Positions 40,189-48,930 of a stretch of DNA of 64,000 nucleotides are shown piece by piece. The stretch covers positions 124,001-188,000 of the forward strand of contig CP099650.1 in assembly GCA_024123915.1 (NCBI GenBank), in the 5' to 3' direction. The DNA comes from Oxalobacteraceae bacterium OTU3CAMAD1. GTDB taxonomy: Bacteria > Pseudomonadota > Gammaproteobacteria > Burkholderiales > Burkholderiaceae_D. Position 1 is the first letter of the stretch; the number at the start of each line of letters is the position of its first letter. A program made the translations under genes and the position numbers. The notes beneath the pieces are model-generated. The model was not told the DNA's origin. It saw nothing but the letters and a program-made list of their open reading frames with translations, and did not search any database.

Positions 40189-40992
40189 CTAGTCGGTCTG
40201 TTCCGGCACTTCGGGCAAACCGGTCAGGTTGATGCGCGGCGTCGGCATCACGTGCACCTTGTTCCACAGTCCGGCCCAGCCGGGCGGCCAGCCGATCTCC
40301 GGCCCCGCGTACGGCGGCAACGTCGCGCGCACCGGGATCACCGGCACCGCCGGCATGTCCGTCAGCGGCCCGCCATCGGCACGCTGCATGTCCAGACTGT
40401 ACATATACCCTGGCAACAACGCCTCGCACACGCTGTCGAACCATGCGGTGTGGTCCTCGTCGCGCCCGAGCGCCTGCGCCAGTCCCTGCGGATCGAACTT
40501 GGCCAGCGCATGGATCAGTTCCTCCGTGGTGGCGCCGGGCGAGTCGCCCCAGCCCATCACCGGATTGACGTTGTAGTCGGCCCCTGAGCCATACCAGCCC
40601 TCGCGCCACGAACGCTGCATCCAGTCGCGCTGGCCGGTGAACAGATGCCAGCGCCAGTGCAAGCCGGACGGCTTGGGCCAGGAATACAAATAGAGTCTTT
40701 GATAACCCGCCTTGTGCAACGCGCGCACCACCGCCATCAGCCGCGCGTGGGGCATGCGGTCGGGCGGCGCGCGGCGGAACAGGATCGCCTCGCCATCGGC
40801 GAACTGCACCTCGTCGGTGGACAGATTCAGGTCGAGCGTGCGCGACTCGCTGCCGAAGCGGGCGGAGATCCAGCCGGTCAGCAGATTGACCGACGTGATG
40901 ACGCCGTAGCCGCGATGGCGATGAAAAATAACAGTTCCGGGAGCGACGGCTTTCATGGTGTGGAGACGGACAAAAGAAACCAGTGTAGACAT
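40189..40992 (-). CDS. Conserved-looking protein of unknown function
   Basis: 267 residues, no family recognised. The N-terminal 60 residues resemble a small beta-barrel (PGTVIFHRHRGYGVITSV, then GWISARFG), like a KOW/SH3-type fold. The middle is rich in Trp/Tyr (YLYSWPKPSGLHWRWHLF, WYGSGADYNVNP), and the C-terminus is proline-rich. No signal peptide or membrane segment. The start at 40992 is uncertain; an ATG at 40956 would remove 12 residues. It is divergent from the asparaginase-domain gene, 106 bases apart. Codon use matches neighbours, so it is probably a native gene. Confidence 0.65.
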   Translation of the reverse strand: MSTLVSFVRLHTMKAVAPGTVIFHRHRGYGVITSVNLLTGWISARFGSESRTLDLNLSTDEVQFADGEAILFRRAPPDRMPHARLMAVVRALHKAGYQRLYLYSWPKPSGLHWRWHLFTGQRDWMQRSWREGWYGSGADYNVNPVMGWGDSPGATTEELIHALAKFDPQGLAQALGRDEDHTAWFDSVCEALLPGYMYSLDMQRADGGPLTDMPAVPVIPVRATLPPYAGPEIGWPPGWAGLWNKVHVMPTPRINLTGLPEVPEQTD

Positions 40993-41098
40993 AGTATGCC
41001 CAACTTTCCAGCCCGCCGCGCCCTCTTTTTTTGCGCTGCGGTGTGTCCGGGGGTTTGGGTTATGATGCAGGTCATTTTCCTCAGCTTGAGCTTTTATT

Positions 41099-41584
41099 AT
41101 GACTTTGCGCATCCTCGCCACCGGCGGCACCTTCGACAAACATTACAACGAATTGAACGGCACCCTGGGCTTCGCCGAGAGCCACGTGCCGGCGCTGCTG
41201 GAACGCTGCCGTCTGACCGTCGATGTGGCGCTTGAAACATTGCCGCTGATGGATTCGCTCGACATGGTCGACGCCGACCGCGAGCGCATCCTGGCCTCGT
41301 GCCGCGCCGCGCCGGAGAAGGCGATCGTGATCATCCACGGCACCGACACGATGCCGCAAACGGCCATGGTGCTGGGACCAGCCGAACTCGGCCAGACGAT
41401 CGTGCTGACCGGCGCCATGATCCCCTACGAGATCGCCAATTCGGACGCGCTGTTCAACCTGGGCTTCGCCTGTGGCGTGGCGCAAACCTTGCCGCCCGGC
41501 GTGTACGTGGCGATGAACGGCAAGATCTTCGCTTGGGATAACGTGCAGAAGAACAAAGCGGCCGGCGTGTTCCAGCCGCTGTAA
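41099..41584 (+). CDS. Single-domain asparaginase-like protein
   Basis: 161 residues, about half of a standard L-asparaginase. The first catalytic threonine motif is present (ILATGGTFDKHY, residues 5-16), as is the second (VIIHGTDTMPQTA, about residues 77-89), but the whole C-terminal domain is absent. Bacterial single-domain members of this family exist, so this need not be a truncation: the stop is followed by a repeat and a strong terminator rather than by homologous out-of-frame sequence. Whether it hydrolyses asparagine is unknown. Confidence 0.8.
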   Translation: MTLRILATGGTFDKHYNELNGTLGFAESHVPALLERCRLTVDVALETLPLMDSLDMVDADRERILASCRAAPEKAIVIIHGTDTMPQTAMVLGPAELGQTIVLTGAMIPYEIANSDALFNLGFACGVAQTLPPGVYVAMNGKIFAWDNVQKNKAAGVFQPL

Positions 41585-41663
41585 ACCCGCACGGCAAACC
41601 AGGGTCGGACCCCGTACGGGGTCCGACCCTTAAGTGGCGGCGCACGCGCTTAGGCGAAAGCGC
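41585..41663. repeat. GGGTCGGACCC palindromic repeat, copy 1
   Basis: A perfect inverted repeat, AGGGTCGGACCCC-GTAC-GGGGTCCGACCCT at 41601-41630, is flanked by CCCGCACGGC upstream and a GCG...TTAGGCGAAAGCGCATCGGG stretch downstream. The same hairpin and similar flanks recur at 53.2 kb after the siderophore receptor gene. Both copies lie just after a stop codon. Confidence 0.75.
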
Positions 41664-41682
41664 ATCGGGTTTATCCAGACGA

Positions 41683-41722
41683 AAAAAAGCCGCGACATCC
41701 TGCGATGTCGCGGCTTTTTTTT
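41683..41722 (-). terminator. Bidirectional Rho-independent terminator (rdgC / asparaginase-like)
   Basis: GCCGCGACAT and ATGTCGCGGC (10-bp perfect stem) around a six-base loop, flanked by seven A and eight T. It works in both directions: it ends rdgC on the minus strand and the asparaginase-like gene on the plus strand. Confidence 0.92.
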
Positions 41723-41732
41723 ACCAAAAAAC

Positions 41733-42629
41733 TTAGGCTTTCGCTTCGCCGCCCAATGCTTCGACGACATCGGCCATCAGCTTGGCCAGCTCGCCCGTCA
41801 TCAGCATGAAGTCGCCGTCGAAACGCTCTTCATCGTTCTTGGTGCTCGATTCCTTTTCGCTGATCACGTCCAGCGGCTTGATGCCCTTGATCGCCAGCGA
41901 TTCGGTCAGCACGAAGGAAATCTTGCTGTCCCACGTCATCGCCAGACGCGTGCACTGCTTGCCGGCGGCGATGTGGCGGCGCACCTCGTCCGCTTCCAGG
42001 GTGTGGCGCACATAGCGCACGGCGGCCTTGCTCTCGCCGGTGGCGCGCAGCTCGGTGTCCATGTCGACCGTGAAACCGGCCGGGGCGTCGTCCGCCTGCA
42101 GCCATTCGGTCATCACGCCGACCGGCGAGCGCTGCACGCGCAGGCTTTCCAGCGGCAGTTTATCGACGGCCTTGAGCAGCAGCTTGATCACTTCGTCGGC
42201 CTTGGCCGGGCTCGCCGCGTCGACCACCAGCCAACCGTTGACCGGATCGATCCAGGTCCAGACGTTGCTGCGGATCGAGAACGCGCGCGGCAGCAGTTCG
42301 TCGGCGACGCGCTCTTTCAGCTCTTTCATGGCTTTCTTGCCAGGAGCGAAACCTTGCGCTTCTTCCATCTCGGCGGCGCGGGCCTTGGCGACCTGGTTGA
42401 TGACGGTCGACGGCAGCAGTTTTTTCTCCGTGCCCAGCAGAATCAGCATTTGCTTGTTCACCACGTGCACCAGGCCGCCGTTCGGGCGCGGCGTGTCCCA
42501 ACCCTGGCGCAGCAACTCGTTGCTGCTGGCTGGTACGAAGGAGTGGGGAGCGAGGGCGGCTTCCAGTTGTTCGGGGGTGTAGGCCCATGGGGCCGGCAGA
42601 CGGTAAATCTGAAGATTCTTAAACCACAT
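41733..42629 (-). CDS. rdgC: Recombination-associated protein RdgC
   Basis: 298 residues, usual length. The start [12 protein letters not shown] and the [39 protein letters not shown] and [19 protein letters not shown] blocks are typical. RdgC forms a dimeric ring on DNA and limits RecA filament assembly. dinB is next upstream on the same strand with 85 bases between, so the two DNA-damage-related genes sit together. Ends in a strong terminator. Confidence 0.96.
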   Translation of the reverse strand: MWFKNLQIYRLPAPWAYTPEQLEAALAPHSFVPASSNELLRQGWDTPRPNGGLVHVVNKQMLILLGTEKKLLPSTVINQVAKARAAEMEEAQGFAPGKKAMKELKERVADELLPRAFSIRSNVWTWIDPVNGWLVVDAASPAKADEVIKLLLKAVDKLPLESLRVQRSPVGVMTEWLQADDAPAGFTVDMDTELRATGESKAAVRYVRHTLEADEVRRHIAAGKQCTRLAMTWDSKISFVLTESLAIKGIKPLDVISEKESSTKNDEERFDGDFMLMTGELAKLMADVVEALGGEAKA

Positions 42630-42714
42630 GAGTGAGTGCCTTGTTCAGTAATGCCAGGGGAGCGCCATTTTACACGGTGGCGGCCGCCCCCGACCGATTG
42701 TGGTGGGATTGAAA

Positions 42715-43872
42715 CTATGCGAACAGGTCGCCCTGCACGCCGCGCCGGGCGTGCGTTGCGCCTTCCGGCGGCGGCGGTTCGAGCGTGCTGGCCCGTACGC
42801 CCAGCAGCCGCAGGCGCCGTTCCAGCGGCACGCGCTTGAGGCATTCGCGTGCCGCGTGCAGGATGGCGGTCGGGTCCGCCACCGGCTGCGGCAGGGTGAC
42901 GTTGCGGCTGACGATCTGGAAATCGTCGAAGCGCAGCTTGATGCTGATGGTGCGGCTGACGTAACCCTTGCGCTTGAGGTCGTCCGCCAGACGGTCGCAC
43001 AGCGACGTCAGGATGCCGGACAAGGCGCCCCGGTCCTGGCGCGCGTGCAGGTCGCGCTCGAAGGTGGTTTCGCGGCTGATCGATTTGCTCTCGGAGCTGG
43101 TGGAGATTTCGCGGTGGTCGATGCCGCGCGCGGCCGTGGACAGCCAGCCGGCGTAGTGGGCGCCGAAGTGGTCCTGCAACAGGCCGGCGTCGGCGGCGGC
43201 CAGCTGGCCGATGGTCTCGATGCCCAGCGCCGCCAGTTTTTCGGTGGCCTTGGGGCCGATGCCGTTGATCTTGCGCACGCCCAGCGGCCAGATGCGCGCG
43301 GGGATGTCGTCGTAGCCGAGGATGGTCAGGCCGTTGGGCTTTTCCAGGTCGGAGCAGATTTTCGACAGCAATTTGTTGGGCGTGATGCCGATCGAGCAAG
43401 ATAGGCCGGTGGCGTCGCGCACGGCCTGCTTGATGCGCTGCGCCAGTTCGAGCGTTTCGCCTTCCACGCGGGTCAGATCGATATAGATCTCGTCGATGCC
43501 CCGGTCCTCGAAATCCGGCGCGATCGACGCCACGGCGGCTTTAAATAGACGGGAAAAATGCCGGTAGGCGTCGAAGTTGACCGGCAACAGGATGGCGTCG
43601 GGCGCCAGCTTGGCGGCCTTCATCATGCCCATGGCCGAGCCCACGCCCAGCGCGCGCGCCTCGTAGGTGGCGGTAGTGATGACGCCGCGCCCGACATAGT
43701 CGCGCAGGCGGGCGTAGCGGTGCGTACCGTCCTCCTGCAACACCGGCTGGGCGTCGCGGCCGCCGCCGATCACCACCGGCTGGCCGCGCAGGTCCGGGTA
43801 GCGCAACAGCTCCACGGAGGCGTAGAACGCATCCATGTCGAGGTGGGCGATGCGCCGGGTGTCGTCAGTCAT
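42715..43872 (-). CDS. dinB: DNA polymerase IV (DinB)
   Basis: 385 residues, Y-family translesion polymerase. Catalytic acidic residues are visible in IAHLDMDAFYASVEL (residues 8-22) and in RGIDEIYIDLTRVEG (about residues 107-121). The helix-hairpin-helix region follows as INGIGPKATEKLAALGI, and the little-finger domain runs from about residue 245. The C-terminus, ending GVQGDLFA, resembles the beta-clamp-binding peptide (QxxLF). No LexA box was recognised directly upstream. Confidence 0.95.
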   Translation of the reverse strand: MTDDTRRIAHLDMDAFYASVELLRYPDLRGQPVVIGGGRDAQPVLQEDGTHRYARLRDYVGRGVITTATYEARALGVGSAMGMMKAAKLAPDAILLPVNFDAYRHFSRLFKAAVASIAPDFEDRGIDEIYIDLTRVEGETLELAQRIKQAVRDATGLSCSIGITPNKLLSKICSDLEKPNGLTILGYDDIPARIWPLGVRKINGIGPKATEKLAALGIETIGQLAAADAGLLQDHFGAHYAGWLSTAARGIDHREISTSSESKSISRETTFERDLHARQDRGALSGILTSLCDRLADDLKRKGYVSRTISIKLRFDDFQIVSRNVTLPQPVADPTAILHAARECLKRVPLERRLRLLGVRASTLEPPPPEGATHARRGVQGDLFA

Positions 43873-43947
43873 ATGCTAAAGCCACTACGTTAAAACATTC
43901 ATTCGAATCACGTGGTCCGACTTGCTTGCGTCATCGGCGGCTCATAA

Positions 43948-44057
43948 ATGGCGGATTACGGCGTTCCGCCTGATCCGCCCTACGTGTCTCTGCGGTCGAG
44001 TTGAAGACGATAGTTATGGGAGACACGTAGGGCGGATTAGCGCAGCGTAATCCGACA
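43948..44057. repeat. Two half-copies of the dispersed palindromic element facing tail to tail, copy 5
   Basis: The right arm of the element (ATGGCGGATTACGGCGTTCCGCC ... TACGTGTCTC) comes first at 43948-43990, and the left arm (AGACACGTAGGGCGGATTAGCGC ...) second at 44021-44057, with about 30 unrelated bases between. The arms are therefore in the opposite order to the other copies, as if two elements were joined or one was turned inside out. The whole 272-base dinB/MmyB-regulator gap holds nothing else. Confidence 0.8.
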
Positions 44058-44144
44058 TGCATGCGAACCGTTGGCATATCGATCGCCAAGCCCCGCCCAA
44101 TTCAACAAATTACTGTGAATCCATACAGTATCCTCTGAAATTGC

Positions 44145-45005
44145 TCAGGCTGCAAGTCCGGGCTGGCCGTAACGTGCCCGGAACCACTCCGCGCTGGCCG
44201 CGTCCGCCGGGAAAAACGATTCGACCCGCAATTCGTGCACCGTCACGTCGTGCGGCGTGCCCAAGGTGGCGATGGTGGTGAACAGATTGAGCTCAACGCC
44301 GTCCTTGCGTATCGTCACCGGCAAAAACGGCAGCGCGCGGCGGTCGAGGTTGGGCGCCGCTCCCCTGCCCGCCACGCCGCCGATGCCCGGCAGCGCCAGC
44401 AACTCGCTCAACAGCGTCGTGGCCTCGCTGCCGGGGCCGTCGCTCATGGCTTCGCGCTGTATCCAGTGCAGCAGGTCGGCCGCGACGTCCTGCCAGTTAT
44501 GCAGGTACTGGCGCACGCCGCCGGGGTCGAGCATCAGCTTGAGCACGTTGACCGAGCCGTCGGTGGGCAGGGCGGCGTCCGCCGGCAGGCCCAGCAGCCA
44601 GCGCATCAGGCCGGCGGCCGGAGCGTTGGCCATGGCCAGGTTCCACAACCGGTCCACCACCAGCGCCGGATACGGCGCCTGTTGCGCCAGCATGAAATCG
44701 AGCGCCTGGCGCACCGCGTCGAGCTCCGGATCGGACAGCTTGCGCTCCTGGTAGGCGGGCGCGAAACCGGCCGACAGCAGCATGACGTTTCGTTGTCGCA
44801 AAGGGATCTCCAGCACCATGCCCAGCTTGAGGATCAACTCCTTGCTGGGCTGGGATCGGCCGCTTTCGAGAAAGCTGATGTGACGCTGCGAAATCTCGCC
44901 CTCGGTCGACAGGCGCAGCTGGCTGTAGCCGCGCTTGCCGCGCCAGTAACGCAGCGCCGCCGCGAAATCGCTGAAATACTGGTCCGGGGCGGCCGCTGTG
45001 TTCAT
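44145..45005 (-). CDS. XRE-type regulator with MmyB-like ligand-binding domain
   Basis: 286 residues. An N-terminal helix-turn-helix (GYSQLRLSTEGEISQRHISFLE, split around residues 26-47) is followed by the MmyB-type PAS-like domain (YPALVVDRLWNLAMANAPA; ending TTIATLGTPHDVTVHELRVESFFP), thought in related proteins to bind a hydrophobic ligand such as a fatty acid. It lies 36 bases downstream of the small NTF2-like gene on the same strand, so both are probably co-expressed, with the upstream MFS gene as a possible target. Confidence 0.9.
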   Translation of the reverse strand: MNTAAAPDQYFSDFAAALRYWRGKRGYSQLRLSTEGEISQRHISFLESGRSQPSKELILKLGMVLEIPLRQRNVMLLSAGFAPAYQERKLSDPELDAVRQALDFMLAQQAPYPALVVDRLWNLAMANAPAAGLMRWLLGLPADAALPTDGSVNVLKLMLDPGGVRQYLHNWQDVAADLLHWIQREAMSDGPGSEATTLLSELLALPGIGGVAGRGAAPNLDRRALPFLPVTIRKDGVELNLFTTIATLGTPHDVTVHELRVESFFPADAASAEWFRARYGQPGLAA

Positions 45006-45041
45006 GGCGTCTCCATCGTGTGGGCAAGTCGATAATGTAGC

Positions 45042-45413
45042 TCAGGCCGGTACCGCGTTGAGGAAGCCCGTCACGCTGGCCAGGCGCCCGTCCCCGGCCA
45101 CTTGGGCCACATCGGTCCCGTGCGCCACCGGCGCGGCGCCCGGCAGGCCAAGGGTCCACGAAAAGCGTACCACGTCGTTGTGGCCGTCCGGCGTGCCGTC
45201 CAGTTCGAAGCGGTAGCCGGGGAACTGGCCCTGCGCGCCGGCGATCATGGCGTCGATGCCGTCGTGGCCGGCGCCGCGCATCATTGGATCGACATAGCTG
45301 GCGTCGACGCTGAAGGCGCGCGCCACGAGGGCGCGGCGGGCGGCGGCATCGCGTTCGTTCCAGACGGCCAGGTATTGGGTGGCGATGTCAGCGGGGGTAG
45401 CGGTATGGGTCAT
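45042..45413 (-). CDS. NTF2-like (SnoaL) fold protein
   Basis: 123 residues. Layout of the NTF2/SnoaL fold: an N-terminal helix (ADIATQYLAVWNERD), a DASYVDPMM strand-turn, a central GHDGIDAMIAGAQGQFPG helix and paired strands (HNDVVRFSWTLG, AHGTDVAQV). The family covers cyclases, isomerases and accessory proteins; the specific role here is unknown. An AAGGAG box precedes the ATG at 45413. It lies between the MFS transporter and the MmyB-like regulator, all in the same direction. Confidence 0.85.
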   Translation of the reverse strand: MTHTATPADIATQYLAVWNERDAAARRALVARAFSVDASYVDPMMRGAGHDGIDAMIAGAQGQFPGYRFELDGTPDGHNDVVRFSWTLGLPGAAPVAHGTDVAQVAGDGRLASVTGFLNAVPA

Positions 45414-45508
45414 GATGATCTCCTTGAGTAGTTGTGTCGAATCGACAGAACCCATTCTCCGGAAATCGGCATGGCGCGGCGATTACCTCCCAGGTAATCG
45501 GAACGGAA

Positions 45509-46789
45509 TCAAGTCCGGCGCACGGCCGCCACCACCAGCACCGCGCCGATCACCAGGCTGGCGGCCAGCAAATAGATGCCATTGGCCGTGCTGTGCGTGG
45601 CGTCCTTGATCGCGCCGACCAGATACGGGCTGACGAAGCCGGCCAAGTTGCCGACCGAGTTGATCAGCGCGATGCCGGCCGCCGCCGCAGCGCCGCCCAG
45701 CATGGCCGTCGGCAGGCTCCAGAAGATCGGGAAGGTGCTCAGGATGCCGGCCGTGGCCACGCTCAGCGCCGCCATCGCGATGACGGTGTTGTCGCTGTAG
45801 ACGGTGGCAACGATCAGGCCCAGCGCGCCGGCCAGCGCGGCCACCGCCGCGTGCCAGCGCCGCTCGCCGCTGCGGTCCGAATGGCGCGCGGCCAGCACCA
45901 TGACGACCGCCGCGACGAAATACGGGATCGCCGTCAGCAGGCCGATCGTGAAGACATCGTCGATGCCGCTGTTCTTGACCAGCTGCGGCAGCCAGAAACT
46001 GACGCCATATAAGCCCATCACGAACAGGAAGTAAACCAGCGCCAGCAGCCACACCTTACCGTTGCTGAACATCTGCGCGAGCGGCATGTGCTGTTGCTGT
46101 TTGCCGTCTTCGGCGACGGCTTGCTCGAGCCTTTGCTTATCGTCCTCGCTCAGCCACTTGGCGGCGCGGATGCCGTCGTCCAGATAGAACAGCGTCCACA
46201 CGCCAAGCAGCACCGACGGCACGCCTTCGAGCAGGAACAGCCACTGCCATCCGCTCAGGCCATGAAGGCCGGCGAAGGTTTTCATGATCCAACCCGACAG
46301 CGGACCGCCCACCACGCCGGCCACGGCCACGCCGCTCATGAACAGCGCCACCATGCGCGCGCGGCGGTGCGCCGGATACCAGTAGGTCAGGTAGAGGATG
46401 ATACCGGGGAAGAAGCCCGCCTCGGCCGCGCCGAGCAAAAAGCGCAGCACGTAGAAAGTGGCGACGCTGTCGACGAACATCATCGCCGACGAAATCACGC
46501 CCCAGCTGATCATGATGCGGGCGATCCAGATGCGGGCGCCGGTGCGCGTCATCAAAAGATTGGACGGCACCTCGAACAGGAAGTAGCCGACGAAGAAGAT
46601 GCCGGCGCCGATGCCGTACATGGTGTCGCTGAAGCGCAGGTCGGACAGCATCTGCAATTTGGCGAAGCCGACGTTGACGCGGTCCAGGTAGGCGGCCACG
46701 TAGCACAGGAAAAGGAAGGGCATCAACCGCCAGCTGACGCGGCGGTACAGGCTGTCGAGGGGATCGCTGCTGGTGTCGTTGCGCCGCAT
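45509..46789 (-). CDS. MFS transporter, anion:cation symporter type
   Basis: 426 residues with 12 predicted membrane helices. The pattern RVNVGFAKLQMLSDLRFSDTMYGIGAGIFFVGYFLFEVPSNLL (abridged) in the first helices is that of the ACS family (phthalate, tartrate, glucarate or pantothenate-type permeases). A cytosolic loop falls at about 205-240. The substrate is probably a small organic acid but cannot be named. It is the first gene of the run MFS, NTF2-like, MmyB-like; 95 bases separate it from the NTF2-like gene. Confidence 0.9.
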   Translation of the reverse strand: MRRNDTSSDPLDSLYRRVSWRLMPFLFLCYVAAYLDRVNVGFAKLQMLSDLRFSDTMYGIGAGIFFVGYFLFEVPSNLLMTRTGARIWIARIMISWGVISSAMMFVDSVATFYVLRFLLGAAEAGFFPGIILYLTYWYPAHRRARMVALFMSGVAVAGVVGGPLSGWIMKTFAGLHGLSGWQWLFLLEGVPSVLLGVWTLFYLDDGIRAAKWLSEDDKQRLEQAVAEDGKQQQHMPLAQMFSNGKVWLLALVYFLFVMGLYGVSFWLPQLVKNSGIDDVFTIGLLTAIPYFVAAVVMVLAARHSDRSGERRWHAAVAALAGALGLIVATVYSDNTVIAMAALSVATAGILSTFPIFWSLPTAMLGGAAAAAGIALINSVGNLAGFVSPYLVGAIKDATHSTANGIYLLAASLVIGAVLVVAAVRRT

Positions 46790-46881
46790 GGGGTCTCTTT
46801 CTTATGGGTTCGTCGCGGCCATATCTTGACACCCCCTAAACGAGCTTGCGAGCAATTTTTCTAAATTATTTACAAAACCCC

Positions 46882-46911
46882 TTGCGGAACCGATAAACCA
46901 GCTTGTAGAAT
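46882..46911 (+). promoter_or_regulatory. Promoter of the tRNA operon
   Basis: TTGCGG at 46882-46887 and TAGAAT at 46906-46911, spaced by 18 bases, about 56 bases before the first tRNA. The layout matches strong sigma-70 tRNA promoters. Confidence 0.6.
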
Positions 46912-46967
46912 ACGGCCTCGTTCAGCAGTTGTGACAATAAAATGAAACAACGACTGATAAGTTTTCT

Positions 46968-47043
46968 GGGTGCTTAGCTCAGTTGGTAGAGCGGCGCCCT
47001 TACAAGGCGTAGGTCGGGAGTTCGACCCTCTCAGCACCCACCA
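46968..47043 (+). tRNA. tRNA-Val (anticodon TAC)
   Basis: Acceptor stem GGGTGCT pairs with AGCACCC; D arm TAGCTCAGTTGGTAGAGC; anticodon loop CTTACAA (TAC); T arm with GTTCGAC. The CCA end is encoded (47041-47043). Confidence 0.98.
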
Positions 47044-47065
47044 GAGAAAACGATAAAACGAATTA

Positions 47066-47142
47066 GGAGTGGTAGTTCAGTTGGTTAGAATACCGGCCTG
47101 TCACGCCGGGGGTCGCGGGTTCGAGTCCCGTCCACTCCGCCA
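47066..47142 (+). tRNA. tRNA-Asp (anticodon GTC)
   Basis: Acceptor GGAGTGG pairs with CCACTCC, discriminator G, encoded CCA. Anticodon loop CTGTCAC (GTC), T loop GTTCGAG. It follows tRNA-Val by 22 bases in the same transcript. Confidence 0.98.
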
Positions 47143-47151
47143 ACATTCCTT

Positions 47152-47183
47152 AAGGGCCCGATCTTGATCGGGCCCTTATTCAT
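47152..47183 (+). terminator. Terminator of the tRNA operon
   Basis: AAGGGCCCGAT and ATCGGGCCCTT (11-bp perfect stem) around CTTG, followed by a T-rich stretch (ATTCATTTC). Starts 10 bases after the CCA of tRNA-Asp. Confidence 0.85.
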
Positions 47184-47218
47184 TTCTGCTTCAGAAATAT
47201 TGCGTATGCTCATGCGCG

Positions 47219-48322
47219 ATGACTCCCAACCTCCATCCCTATCTGCGCTTCCGCGCCCGCATGGCGCGGCAAGCGCTGCTGCGCATCATCCCCGGCCTGT
47301 CCAGCTCACTGGAAATCATTCTGCTCGGCTTCTCCCCGGTGGTGATCGGACTGCTCGCCTGCATCGCCTTGCCGGGATTGTTCGCCGCCACGCTTCCATG
47401 GCCGCAGGTGCTGGCGCTCGTGCTTGCGCAAATGCTGGTGGCCACCGCGCCGGTCTGGCTGATGCGCAAACATCTGCATCCGGTCGAAGTCACGCTGTGG
47501 AGCCGCACGCTGCCGATCGGTCCACGGTTGCGATGGAGCGCCGATGCGATGGTGGCCGGTATCATCGTCGGCCCGGTGGCGGTGGTCTTTGCGATCTCCA
47601 CCGCGATCTGGTTTTATCAATGGCCCGACTGGCTGCGCCCGGTCGCGCCACAGGCGCTGGCGCTGACGGCGCTGTCGCTGCTGCTGGCGTGGCTGCTGTC
47701 GACGTTCATCCTCGCGCGACGCGTCCGCATGCCGGCGGCGCGCAAGCCCGGCCGCGCCCGGCCCGCGCCGACCAGCTATGCGCCCCGCGCATCGCGCGTG
47801 CCGAAGCCGCTGTACCAATGGCGTCAACTGTTCTGGCTGCCGTTCTGGCGCGCCGACGATGTCGTCGGCATCCAGCAGACCGTGCTGTTGCTCGGCGCGG
47901 CGCTCGGCGTCACGGTCTGGATGTGGCATCCGCCGCTGGTGCCGCCGGCGCTGTGGGGCGCGTGCACCGCGCTGGCGCTGATGCTGCTGACCGATCGCGG
48001 CGACAAGGCGGTGGCCGAGCAGATCGCCCGGCTGCGTCCCATCAGCGCCGCGTGGCCTGCCGATGCGGAACGCCTGTTCCGCGCCGCGATCGTGCTGTCG
48101 CTGCTGCCCGGACTGTGCGTGCTGGCGTGGTTCGCCGCGCTGACCTTAGGCCGTGCCGCCGTCGGCTACAGCACCACCGTCGCCATCGTCTGGCTGTGCT
48201 TTGCCGCCATCGCGCAGATCGCCGTCGTCGCGTTGCGCGGCCTGAGCGCGCGCGGCCGCACCGCGCTGGTGATCGGCGCCATCCTTATCCTGACCGCGAT
48301 TGGAAGTGAACTATGGAGTTGA
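47219..48322 (+). CDS. Membrane protein, probable ABC transporter permease
   Basis: 367 residues with about eight to ten hydrophobic segments grouped in two sets (residues 30-170 and 215-365), separated by a basic, proline-rich cytoplasmic stretch (RRVRMPAARKPGRARPAPTS). No family recognised from sequence. Its last 10 bases overlap the start of the ABC ATPase gene, so it is the natural partner permease. The ATG at 47219 has no ribosome-binding site, lies only about 36 bases after the tRNA terminator, and may be served by a leaderless transcript. The substrate is unknown. Confidence 0.72.
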   Translation: MTPNLHPYLRFRARMARQALLRIIPGLSSSLEIILLGFSPVVIGLLACIALPGLFAATLPWPQVLALVLAQMLVATAPVWLMRKHLHPVEVTLWSRTLPIGPRLRWSADAMVAGIIVGPVAVVFAISTAIWFYQWPDWLRPVAPQALALTALSLLLAWLLSTFILARRVRMPAARKPGRARPAPTSYAPRASRVPKPLYQWRQLFWLPFWRADDVVGIQQTVLLLGAALGVTVWMWHPPLVPPALWGACTALALMLLTDRGDKAVAEQIARLRPISAAWPADAERLFRAAIVLSLLPGLCVLAWFAALTLGRAAVGYSTTVAIVWLCFAAIAQIAVVALRGLSARGRTALVIGAILILTAIGSELWS

Positions 48323-48930
48323 ACACCGTGCTGCACATCGACCAATTGAACTTCGAGTTCGCCAGCCATCCGCTGTTCCGCCAATTCTCGCTGCGGCTGG
48401 GCGCTGGCATCACCTGGCTGCGCGGCGAAAACGGCGCTGGCAAGACCACCCTGCTCAAGCTGGCCGGCGGCGCGCTGACGCCGCACGGCGGCACCATCCG
48501 CCTCGACGGCATCGAGATCCACGCGCAACCGTTGGCGTATCGGCTGCAATGCCACTACTGCGGCGGCGACACCCCGCAACTGCCCTGGCTGACCGTGCGC
48601 GAGATACTCGATCTGCATCTGTCGCTCTACCCCGCCACCGACGCGGCGCTGCTCACCGCGGAGCTGCGTGCCTTCCACCTGCTGCCGACATTGGACCAGC
48701 CGGTGACCACGCTGTCGCTCGGGCAGCACAAGAAGATGCAGCTGGCTTTGGCGCTGGCGCTGCCGGTGCGCCTGCTGCTGATCGACGAGCCGTTCAACGG
48801 CTTGGATGCGGATGCCGTCGCCTACCTGCGCGCGCAGCTGTCGGCGCCGGAGCGCTTGGCGCGCCAATGCATCGTGCTGACCAGCCATCTCGATCCGGCG
48901 CTGCCGCTGGCGCAGACCGTTCAGTTATAA
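48313..48930 (+). CDS. ABC transporter ATP-binding protein
   Basis: 205 residues. Walker A RGENGAGKTTLLK (about residue 37), a Q-loop region with CHYCGGDTPQLPW, a shortened signature LSLGQHKKMQLAL instead of LSGGQ, Walker B LLLIDEPFNGLD and the switch histidine in LTSHLD. The small size and missing extra domains resemble CcmA-type or exporter ATPases. It overlaps the preceding permease gene by 10 bases. Together they form a two-gene ABC system for an unknown substrate. Confidence 0.88.
   Translation: MELNTVLHIDQLNFEFASHPLFRQFSLRLGAGITWLRGENGAGKTTLLKLAGGALTPHGGTIRLDGIEIHAQPLAYRLQCHYCGGDTPQLPWLTVREILDLHLSLYPATDAALLTAELRAFHLLPTLDQPVTTLSLGQHKKMQLALALALPVRLLLIDEPFNGLDADAVAYLRAQLSAPERLARQCIVLTSHLDPALPLAQTVQL

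Noticed and set aside
46860..47220. Genomic-island boundary at the tRNA pair
   Set aside because: No integrase, no direct repeat of a tRNA 3' end and no shift in composition were seen.
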